Shown one piece after another: positions 12,301-24,300 of a stretch of 64,000 nt of DNA. The translations under genes were made by a program, and so were the position numbers. Location: the NCBI GenBank assembly GCA_036937835.1, contig CM072880.1, positions 2,171,501 to 2,235,500 of the forward strand. The letters are read 5' to 3'. How positions within the stretch are numbered: the stretch's first letter is position 1; the number at the start of each line of letters is the position of its first letter. This DNA is from Pampus argenteus. Its lineage: Eukaryota; Chordata; Actinopteri; Scombriformes; Stromateidae. The notes under the pieces were generated by a model. It was not told the origin of the DNA. It did no database searches and was given only the letters and a program-made list of their open reading frames with translations.

Positions 12301-15300
12301 CCGGTATCTATAGGTGGATATGTGCTCTGTTGCTGTATATACCTCCTCGCTTGCATGGCGCTCACTTACGCCCCCACCCAGTGCTTCCTGCCTCCCTGGC
12401 ACAGCACCAGCCCACATCTGCAATGCTAATCTATAATTCTGTTTAATTAATGACCATTACGGCAGCAGCAGTAGTGTTGCTCCCTGCCTTTCAATGATGG
12501 GGAGAAATGCAGGGAAGTGATGCACAGTATCACAGCGCTGTCATTAGCTTTTTCTAAGAATTGTTAGAAGTTTTGGCAGTTGTTCTCCAAACCTTGTTTT
12601 TCTTTCTCCCCCTCGTTTTTTTATATTTGAATTGCAATCAAAGCCCAGCATTTTCCTCAGAAGGTCTGCTACTTCAAGCAGCCTCCAAGTTGTCACACAG
12701 CCTGTCAGTGCAGCTGTTCCCAAAGGCCACTCATGAAATGTACATCAGCAGACTTCACCGTTTCTGTTGAAAGACTAAAAGCCTGGTAGATTTGTTGCCT
12801 TTCATGTCCCACTGATGTGTAGCTGAATAACCTCATGTGAAATCCTCCCTGTCCCCTCTTTTTACCCCATTTCTCCTCTTCTCCTTCCTCTTCCTTTTTC
12901 CCTGTTTACCTCCATCTATCCACCCTTTTCAGCGGCCACAACCAAAGGATGGAGTTCCTGGGAGACTCGATCATGCAGCTTGTGGCCACAGAGTACCTTT
13001 TCATCCACTTCCCTGACCACCATGAAGGACATTTAACAGTAAGATCAAATCACTCATATCATGTCTCATCACGCTCACTTAGATCACACACAAGCATGTA
13101 GTTTTACGTTTGCGTCTTTGCACTTGTGTTTTGTCTTTTTTTTTCTGTCTTTGTGTAAACATTGAATACAACTATAGTTACCTTCCTCAGTTTATTTTTT
13201 TTTAAAGATAAAGCTGTGCCTTTATGTTTGTGTTTGTGTGTGATGTTTTTCTTCCGTCCTTCCTTCCCATCAATCTTTGAATCTCAGACAGGTATTCGCC
13301 CTCTTTCCTCTTTGCTTGTTTCCACAGAATAACTCTCTTCCACTCCTCACCCCACACTGCGCCTGTATGTGTACTGTACTTCTTGTGATGGGTATTGTCA
13401 TGAGACACAATTTTTTTTTTTTCCAGTGGTTTGCAATAACACATCTTTGTTGGCACATTTTTTGCCTAAGCTGTCAAGTGTCTAAAAAAAATAAAGTTGC
13501 ATGTGTGAGCACGGCTTGTAACCACAGGTACAAAGCAAATAATCACACTTTGAACATGCAAGTCAACTTCCTGACTGTGACGGACAGAATTACAACTCCC
13601 TCTTTCTTTCGAGCACCAGCACTTCTCTTACCCACTTGAGACTTGAGGGATTGTACTGGTCTAAACCCGAATAAAAACCTCTCTGTTAGATGTTTATTCA
13701 TGGATGCTCCTTATAGACGGAGCGCCGTGATGTCAGTCGTATAAAAGCTTCGTTAAGAGACTGAAGCCTCCAGCTATGCCTATGCCCGAGAGTCAGGATT
13801 GGGTACATCTGAAATGGATTTCGAATCGAAGCGAAAAAAGTGTCCATTCAACTAGTGTGTGTTTGTTTGTGTGTGTGTGTGTGTGTGTGTGTTACCGCGA
13901 TTATGATTGCGTGTCTACTGTTAAGGAGGACACATCACAGCAAGACAGATTCAGACAGTTATATTGCTTTCCATTTGCTTTTCCTCCACATCTCGTAGCT
14001 ATATTTAACATGTCTGTGTTTTTCCTTTTAGAGAAGTAAATGTACCCGACCCAACATGTCATCCGCTCTGCTCCAAGTCACAATGTAATATTTAACAGAG
14101 CAATTTTCCCTGAAACATTTACTCTGCATTACCATTTCTGTCTTTGATGAATTATTCCATGTGGGGTTTATTTTGATGTTTTTTTTGTGTATACACACAC
14201 AGTATTTGTATATATGTGTGTGTGTTTGTGTGTAGCTTCAGATTACATAGAAATGTAACCCGTGTGTTTTGTTCATAGCTGCTCCGCAGTTCGCTGGTGA
14301 ACAACCGCACACAGGCCAAAGTGGCGGAGGAGTTGGGCATGCAGGAGTTCGCTATCACCAACGACAAAACCAAACGACCGGTCGCCCTTCGGACCAAGAC
14401 TCTGGCTGACTTGTTGGAGTGTATGTTCACAGCGCTTTGATTCATTTGCTGAAATACAAAATGAAAAGAGGAACAACATCGTTATAGTCCTTTTTAAAGA
14501 GCCCCACTCAACCTTTTTCTTGTATGGCTCTCTTAAAATGTGCAGTTCATGATGGCAGCATGAAGTACCATTATTGATTTCTTTGTTCCCTTTGTGTTAG
14601 ATGTCAAACACAGTCTCTTCACTGCTGAAGACACTGGAAGATGTGCTTAGTATGAGAGGAGACGTTAGTGATGATTTCTCTTTTTCTTTTAATTTCCACC
14701 AGCCACAACTGCCACAATATCCAGTAATTAATAAGCTATTATGTTATTCTACCAGCTAAAATGATGTTTTTGAACAGAATAAATCACCCAGAGTATGCCT
14801 GGTAACTTAAATTAATCATGACAGACTCACAGAGATTTCAAACGCTGAATGAGGAAACACATTTGCAGTATTTTGACTATTATAATCCCGATGTCGGTGG
14901 CGACTTTCCCGCCATGCATTCAAATCACAAGCGGCGCAGCCAATGACGCATTTTCCTATCTGCAATCTGGTCTGGGGTATATATACATACAACTATACAG
15001 TACTGGAAATACTAATGAAATGATCCATCTTGCCTTTTTTTTAATACGCAACAAACAAACACATCAGAATGAGACAACCATTCAAATCTTTTATCATTAT
15101 TTTACACCAGAATATTTCAGGGTTTTATTGAGCCATTTCATGGAAATCAGTTTTGTACCCAAATCACACAGCTCTCTCTCCGTCTGTTTTCCTCCTGAAT
15201 ATTTTTTGAATCTGCCAATCTCAGGGGCAAGTTGAAGAATACCAGCTCTCAAATGTGACTAATGATATTTGGCTTCGAGATAAACAAGACAAGAACATAT

Positions 15301-18300
15301 GATTAAGGGCCAAACTTTTGAGTTTGATTTGCGCACACAATCTTAATTTTGGCTCTACGTAAGAAACCCATTTTCTTCATAAACTTCATAAAAGCTGACT
15401 TTTAATAAAGTTAACATTATAACAACTTATTGCTCCTGCGTATCAGAGGACACTCATAGCAGTCCAGACTAGGCCAGCGGAGTGATTATGCAGTGACGGT
15501 AATATAAATGGAATAGACCTTTCCATATTGGCAGAAAAAAAAGGGGGAAAAACTGGGAAAAACAAACAAGGAGGGGAGCATTAATGCCTTCCAGGGCAGT
15601 ATTGAATAGACAGACCTTAATGTATGACTCACACATGCATTCACAAGGATAAAGACAAAAACAAAGCTTCATATAATTTGCCTTTCAAATTATCCTTCAA
15701 AGTGCGGGTCCAGATCATAGTTGATGACACGGGAAGGAGACGAGGGTCAGCGCTGAAAATGAGTGCAGCTCTTCCGCATATGAACGATTGAGCCCTGCAG
15801 CTACAGCAGGCACTCGCTTGGCCTCCTGAAATATTACCTATTATTCGTTCCTCATGTCCCACTGTCTTAGTCACAGAGATGAGTGACGGCACTGGCAGCT
15901 AATGGAAGGGAAAAACTAAGGGACAGGCACGAGATGAAGATGACACCCAGTGCACCCTCCGCTTACATTTCATATCTTTCTTCAGTTCAGTTAGGCTGCC
16001 AGTTACTCTCCATTCAGCTCGACACGCGCGCTTTCATCGTATATATATCATATTGACGTTTCTCTGAACTCTGTTTGGCCTTCGCTATACCAATTTCCTG
16101 TTTGATGGGGAAGAAATAAGGCAGGCGACTTGTGAGCAATCTATTCAAAGTGTTTACATCAACGTCATCTTTGTTAATGTTTTATTTATTTGTTTCTTCT
16201 CTTTCTGTCTGTAGCCTTCATCGCAGCTCTCTACATTGATAAAGATCTGGAGTTTGTGCACACCTTCATGAACGTCTGCTTTTTCCCCCGGCTGAAGGTG
16301 AGCCCCTATTGATGGCCATTCACCACTAGCATCTGATCAATGAGCCGCTGAGCAGGCTCCTCAGAGAGAAAGAACTGGCGAGATGATGAGGAGGGAGTTA
16401 ATAGCTGGGCCCTAATGGCACTAGCATCGACGCAAAGCTTGAAGTGGTGCTCGGCTCTCGAATGCCTCTCGCAACGGCGGCTCGGATCGCTATTTCAGCC
16501 ATCTTTAATGGGAATCGCAACAGTGTCGGGACACATTTATTGGGCAGTTAACTTTAGTCGTCAGTGTTTTTCTATTGATCTGTGAAGTGCTCAGGCTGTT
16601 GATGGTGTCCACTTCTGGAGTGTTCAAGAAGTTTGACAAATCGAGTAAACGTCAGTCGAGACTCCAGATGTGATGAACATTTTATTCTCATTGAATTGAG
16701 CCGTAAGTCTGCTCATACCTAAACAGACACACACACACACACAAGTGTGCACGTGTACGAGTAACCACAGAGTGCAGACCTCTCCTTGTGAAGCTGCTGC
16801 AGTGGTGTGATATGCCATGCTAATTGCTGTCTTGGTGTGCGTCTCCAGGGAGAATCCCTAGCTCTGGAGGAGCTGAGCTTTGCGTCATGGTCGCTGCAAG
16901 AGAGCACCTCATTTCCACTTCCAAGAGAAAAGTTGTGAAACAGCCAGCATGTCTCCTTACATAGCCTTCTGGAAACCACAGCATTGCGTACTGTGCTGCT
17001 TCATCCAATTTGGATGGAAATAAACGCTCCCTTCCTTTTGTTCGCATTTTTTTTTTTTTTTAATTTGCTTCACTGTGTGATTACACATATATAGGGGGGT
17101 TCATGTTAGCGTGAATGCATCTGTACATTTAAAATGCCTCATGGTTGAGCTGCGCTATATGCTACGCTACTTGTAAAACAGCCAAATTTCTCTGCTTTAA
17201 GCAAAAAGGAGTGTAGATGCCCCCCAGAGAGGGGAAAAGTGGGAAAGAGAAAAAGGGAAGTAAAGCGCAGAAAACAAGAAGAGCAGAGATGGAGGGGTTG
17301 AGGGGGCAGTAAAGCGAGAGTAGCAGCAGAAGCAGAAGCACTCTTTGTAGAAAATTAATAGGAGCAGACAGTTCTGGATTCAAAGTCTGCCTTTTTATGA
17401 CAAGGCTGCTTCCCTGTTAATGGAAGGGCTTTTAGAAGTCCCTCTTGGATAAGAGAAATGTATCAGGGCTGCACACCTGGGAGACTCCCAGGCGCTCTTT
17501 ATTTCTGGCCGGGGATTGGCTTTTGTCTTAAGTAGCCTGTGATTTGTACTCACTGCAAAGTAACAGATGGAGAGTCAGTCAGTGAGAGAGCAAATAAGTT
17601 AGTGAAAAACAAAAAGGAGGGGGGTGGGGTGCAGAAGGTCAAGGCAAGAATTAAATAAAAGCATGAGCAAGTTTGTATCAGCAGATTTATTTCTTCTTTG
17701 CTTCTTTTAATTGCATGTGTGTGTGTGTTGTTGTGTTTTTGCAGGAGTTTATTCTGAATCAGGACTGGAATGACCCGAAGTCTCAGCTGCAGCAGTGCTG
17801 TTTGACCCTGAGAACCGAGGGCAAGGAGCCCGATATCCCGCTGTACAAGTAAGAGAGACACACACACACACACACACTGCACGAGATGACGCTGAAATGT
17901 AGGAAGTGTTTTTGTAACACTCTAAAGATCTTCCTTTTGAAATTACACCTTTTTTCCCCCCATTACTCTGAGCAGTTTCAACTTCTCTTTCCTGCACTGC
18001 ACCAGCAGGCTGGTCTAATACATTCATAGATAAGGGATATAAGGAATAGTTGACGTATCTGAGATCGCTGATATATCCTAAAAAATATGCATGTACCAAC
18101 GTCTACAGTTGAGATGGTTTCAGTCAGGCATCAGTACACATTTTTTATTTTTTTTTTCTTTGCCATTGATCGCTGAACACTGTGAATAGCCGTGTGAAGG
18201 TCTCTGTTGTGATAAATAAGCCACGCCCAAAGAGACCTTTTATTTGTCAAAAGGTCAAGGAGCAAGTGTCATTTGACAGAATGAGAGCTGCCATGAAGCA

Positions 18301-21300
18301 GTGTGTTTGTTGCCATGGAAACTGACAAACAGTGTTTTCTCTGTGGACAAAAAAGGGGGTCAGCTCGACACGCAAGGACGATTGGAGACGGAGCAGTTTT
18401 ATATACAGTGAACTCCACAATCCAGCATTTAATCACATGCCTCTTCTTTGTATTTATCTGTATTTATTTGAACGTCTTTTCAGCTCCTCTCTGTTTATTA
18501 ATATGAGACTTTCTGCCTAACGGATGGCGATTTTTAACACAGCACAAGTCTGACACGACAATCAACACTTCACTCTGTCGTCCACAAGAACGTGAACGAG
18601 GAACCAGTAAACCTCCTGAATTTCAACATTTAAACACACACTTACAAGAACAGACTGCAGATGAATTTGAGGCTTTTGCCACGCCCTTGTTTGCTCCGGT
18701 CTTGTTCGATAATGTACCGTAGCATGTTCTTAACACCTTAAGGATCTGGCCCTTGTTGCTAGATAAGGCAGAATCATCCACCTTTTTATAGCATTACAAA
18801 CTGAAGATGTCTTAAGGCTGCATCTGAATTTGTTTACAAGTGTGAAGAGTTGAGAAACAAGAGGGTGAAACAAGTGTGTGAGTCAGACAGAATGAGACTA
18901 AATGACCGAGGGAGGGCAGGAAAGGACATAGAAAGAGGGAAGGAAATGAGTTAATGCTCTGAGCCCCCTGCTAAAGGTTCCCTGGTGAATGTGTCTGGCT
19001 GATGACAGATCCACACCTCAACCCCAGCACCATCACTTTACTGTACATCTCATCTGGGCAGCACACACACCAGGGAGCACACACATACACACTTTCACAT
19101 TGTGCCAGACAATGGCCTAGTCGGTAAGTAGCTGCTTTTAGCGCGAGCTGAAGCTCGTACAGACCCTCAGCGGTGCTCTTTCTTCTCCCTCGCACACTTC
19201 CATCTGCGTGCAGCCTTGAAGTTGACAACTTCCCGACAGCCTCACAGATTTCCTTTTCATCCCGCCTCGTTTTTGTGTTACTTTAGCAGCATGATAATTC
19301 CATGTGACATGCTCTCCCTGAGATCTGGCTAAAAAAAACGACGCGCACAAGAGTCTTATTTGCTCCGCACATGCTACGTGCCTCTTCATTTGTAAGTGAG
19401 AAAGGGGGCTGAATTATTGATAAAGTGTCATAAGTGACCACATTGCATTAAAAATGGATTGCTCTCCTGAAATAAGTAAATTGTCTGTGAATAATTTAGG
19501 TGACTCACAGCTTGGGTGTGAGATGTTTATGCTAATGTTAACATTTCAAACATCTCCCAAGTTTTGTCTGCTGTCTTGTACATATGTCCCTGCAGAAACG
19601 TGGCAAAATTGACAGCTTGATTTTATTTTATTTTATCTATAAATTAGTTGAGATGGTTTTCTCTTGCCACCTCACTTTAGCTTTTTTTCTTTGTTTACCC
19701 TTCTAGTGCTCCAAACACCTGTGGGTCTCCCGAAGACGGTTGTCATTCTTTATTTCAGTTCCTCTCCCAACATGTCTTTTTTTTTATTTTATTTTTTTTC
19801 TTGGTATCTGAACATGATGGGTGTGTGTTGAGTTTTTCCAGGCTTTAAAAGTTGTTTATATGGTCTGAAAGCATGCTACTGAATCAGAGACCTATTCTTC
19901 CACTCAAACCGCTGCTTGAGATGAATTATATTTGTTCAAATTGAAAACTTTTTTCCTTTTTCTTGTTATTTCTTTGAAGGACAGTCTCCCTGAGTGTCCT
20001 TGTGCCTTTCTCCTGGGTATTGTTATTATCTCTCAACACTTCCCTCCTCCTTCTCATCCCATGTTTCTATGTTGGAATTTGCAGGACCCTGCAGACAGTG
20101 GGACCCTCACACGCACGCACCTACACCGTCGCCGTGTATTTCAAAGGGGAGCGAATCGGCTGTGGCAAAGGCCCAAGGTGAGTAAGACAGTACGATAAAA
20201 TAAGACACAACGGGACGAGGCTCTCTCCTTCTCAGTGCACCACTAATGGGCTCGAGAATAATGGCTGTGCTTTATTGATGGTGTTTATTATAGCAATTAA
20301 GCTCTTGTTGGCCTATCCTGTCGGGACTCGGGAGAGACATTATGCAGAATGAAAATGAATCGATTCATTATCGATTTGACATAAATTGCGTTATGGAAAT
20401 ATCACTATGTATAGAAGAAGAGAGTCTGTGACGAAACGACACTGCAGTTTCAGTGTACCTGGGATTGTGTTCACAGCAGGAGATGCATGTGTGTGTGTGT
20501 TTGATTGTGCACCTTTGTGTCTCCTCGCGTGTTCACGCTTTTGTAAGGTAAAGAAAGTGAATCTCGGCGCAAAGGCCTTTTCAGGGTTGGAGGGGTTGAC
20601 GATAAAGCTGCAGCTGAGCCTGTGAGAAATGAAACCTAAATCCATCCAACATCTTTCACTCCCCTCCACATGTGGAAATCCCCTCCACAGCCCCCAACTT
20701 GAAAGCGTTCTCTCGTGCTCTAAGCTGGCGATAACTTTGTCCCCTTCCATAGGATCTTTGACAGCTTACTGTTTTTGTATTTACATGACTTAAGCTCCCA
20801 GCCACCTCCACTGCTGGGCTATGATCACACACACCACATAATGTATACGGAGGGACGGTGAATCGCAGGCGTAAACAGTGCCCAGCGTAGAGCTGCCAAT
20901 AGGCTTACCTTTCTGAGACGTGTGCACTGTGTTACCTGGGATTGTTAGGCAAAAGGGCTCTTTCAAAACAAATATAAAGCCTTTTGATAATCCTCTGGGT
21001 CTGTTTTTTGACAGAATTTTGAATATGCTAAAGACCTTTTCTCCCTCTCTGTCTCTCTCTTTTTTTTTTTTTTATGTAATCTAGCATCCAACAGGCAGAA
21101 ATGGGAGCTGCGATGGATGCGCTTGAAAAATGTGAGTAGTTTGGCATCATGAACCCCTCCCTCCACACACACACACACACACACACATTTTCACACTTTA
21201 AGCCTTTCACACGCTTTGCCTCAGTGCTGAATATTAGCCTTGGCTGTACAGTATGCAAGATGGCTGGCAGAGAGCTGTGGCCTGACCAGCCGGTTGGCTG

Positions 21301-24300
21301 CGACATATAGGATATTAGGCTGTTTGAAGTGCTAGCCCAAAGCACAGGCATGGGGCCTAGACAGAGATGGAGGACTAATAAAACAAGGACGGGTGAAGCA
21401 AAGCATCCTCAACCGTGTCAATCATCCCGGGGGGACCACAGGAAGTTTGTGTTGAGTTTGTATTTTTTTATTTTTTTTCCTTTGTTGTGTTTATCGAGCC
21501 CTTATAGACCACGAAAGCGACGCTTCACGTTCTGAGAGACTCTCTTGTGCTCAGCGCTGCTCTTCAGATTTGAAGGAGTGCGGCTGATGCGTCCCCCCTA
21601 TGTGCTGCTTCACTCCTTGGCTGTTTTTCATCTTGTCATCAACCACCACTTAAGGAAAATAGATAGTGGTTTTTAGGCATTTACAATGTCTCATTCTCTG
21701 CCAAGTAAAAATACAATTGCAGGGCTCTTAGTAACACATTCACTCACCATTTCCATCATCTCCTGTTCCCCTCTTATACTCAATACACATGCATGCAGAT
21801 GCATAATATTATACATTAAATTTAGTGAGTGAAGAGTCGGGTATGAGTTTTTTGGACTGGACTCTGTGCCATCCCCGTGACCACCGTATTAATCAAACGT
21901 ACAAATTGTTCTTTACTCAACTAATTAGTTGGAGGTGAACACAAATGTTTTTGCTGGAACGAACCTGTAAAACTCACAAAGAGCAGGAAGGTCGAACTTT
22001 GATTTCATTTGGCTCGTAAATGAGGCCTCCAGCCACCTGTGATTGATACTGTTTTTGCTTTTTGTGAATTATGAGGTTAGTGTTGGAGTTTGATTATTTA
22101 AAGCACTTCTTTCTGCCTCCCTCTATGTCTGCTTCTGGCTCCCCCATCTCCCTCACCTCCCTCCCTCCTTATCAGGGGGCGTAGTTCAGTGCACACACAC
22201 TGTCTCTCCCGTGTCTTCCTCCCTCCCTCCCTTAATTCCTCCCGTTTTCTCTCCCCAGTGTACACCTCTGTCACCATGATTGATAGATGCTCATTGCTAG
22301 TAAATGAACATTTCCCCCCCTCATAAATTGCTGTTTCATGTGACTAGATTAGCAATGCCTTTTAAAAGGTCAGTTAATTTAAAATCATCTCTTCAAGTCT
22401 TCCTTCCTTCGGCGTAAAATGCTTCCAGTTCGAGGGCTTTGTTTGACTTTGTATTGTCACTTAATTTAAACCTGCCAATTTACAACTCACCCCCCTCAGC
22501 TCAGTGCACTCTTTTCTTTCACCCTCTGCTCCTGTCTGTCAATTATATGACTTTAATAAATTAGTAGAGAACAAAACGCAGATAGGCTGCTCAGTTTAAA
22601 ATATTACCAAATAATGTGATGATGATAGATACTGCTTTTTTTTCGGTTAATTTTGGGGGTTTTCGTCAGGCAAAAATAAGCAATTCCAAGATGTCAAATT
22701 GGGTTCTTGGAACTTGTGATGGGCATTTTTTTGACATACACAGCTCTTGCTTGGATGCTCAGCAGTACACACGCCAAGTGTGAAGTCAATCAGATGAACG
22801 GTTGTGGAGAAAATCAAAGGACGGACGTACAAACAAACAGAGACTTCTTTCGTTTTAGTTAGATAACAATAGAAAGTGATGAAATATCAATAAAGTGTTT
22901 GTGTCTGGTTGATAAATCTCTGGGTGTAGTCGCTGACATTACATTTACATGTAACGCTCATTATTTAGTCGTATTTTTTTAAATATATAGTCGGCTGATC
23001 ATTATTTATTTCTCACTATTTACTCCTCAATGAATCACTTTGGTGCAGGACTCCCTGCAACATTCATCTGTCTGTTATGTCTTATGTTGAAATGTATTGT
23101 TGTTGGGATAAATATGCAAAGTCAGTCAGCAGGTTTCAAACACGCCTTTGAAGGATGTGTGTGTGTGTGTGTGTGTGTCTCCTGACCGCGGCTTTATATA
23201 ATGAGACTCGACGCTCGTCTGCTACAGAACCGCCTGACGCTTCAACTCCTATTGGAGATGCATTGTCTCTCATGTGATTGTCAAGGGCTTCGCTTCATTT
23301 GTTCACATAGCAAGACTAATCAAGGACATTAGCCCCGGTGTCATGTAATTCGTCATTGATTGTCTTGTTGGCCCCTACTGCAGCATCGGCTACGCCATTA
23401 CTCCTCGTGTACAACAGTCTTACCTTGTGTTACTCTCGGATCGAATACACCTCCCTGCAACGTGTCAGGATTCATTTCCATGTTTTATTTAAGGCCTCCT
23501 TGAGTATCAGGAGCAGTTTGAGCAGGATTGAACTTTTTGTTTCTGGTGCAGAGCTTTTCCTGGCTGACAGAAACCACGTCTCCAGCGGTGTCGGAGAGGT
23601 GAGAGACATGGCTGCGTTCAGTCAGACAGCTCAGAGCTCATTAAAGAGACCGGGGGCCCAATATTTGGTGTGTGTTGCTGTCTGTAGCCGATCCGCTGGT
23701 GGCTCAGCTGATTTCACATTTCATTATTTGATGGCCCACGTTTTGACAGTCTCCTGCCTGTATCTGTCAAGGCAGAATTAAATGTTAACCAAGGCACAGA
23801 CTGGGAGAAACATGAGCGCAAACAAATCGAGCTGAGAGCAGCCAGGTAGGGGAGCGGAGTCGGCGGAAGGAAGGAAGGAGTCAGCGGTGCAGAGTTTCTC
23901 AGGCCCCGAGGCTCGGTGCACCACGCACCGTTAGGTCTAAGGCGACATCAAATATGCATGGAAACGGCTTAACCATTTATCATTCATCCTTACAGATAGC
24001 ATTGTCTCTTTTAAAGTCTCCAATCTCTCTCGAAGACTTAACCCCCATCCTTTCCCTTTTTTTTTTTTTTCCTCCAGTTTCCTCACAGCTGCTTGTTTCT
24101 TGAACAATGCAATATCTGTTGAATAAGAGACGGAGCCGTGATGTGGCTAGTAGCTGGAAGGGGACTACATTTTTTCCCTCAGCTTTCTCTAAACCCCTTA
24201 ATCTCCGGATAAAAGTATTGGATGGATAGAGGCAAAGTAAAATACAGTATGCAGGATCTCTTTTCACTGGCTTTAGTCTTTTGTTTGCCCTTTGGCATGG

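Larger units (their letters stand above)
8139..12932 (+). other. drosha intron with several low-complexity tracts
   Basis: This intron of 4.8 kb holds a purine-rich minisatellite at 8508-8600, an inverted (GT)/(CA) pair at 9334-9394, a (TA)n run at 10579-10593 and a (CTT)n run near 11041-11061. No coding exon is seen. Confidence 0.65.

Noticed and set aside
23338..23781. A 147-codon + strand open frame in the last drosha intron.
   Set aside because: It has no family resemblance and would interrupt the drosha transcript; it is expected by chance in 64 kb of vertebrate DNA.
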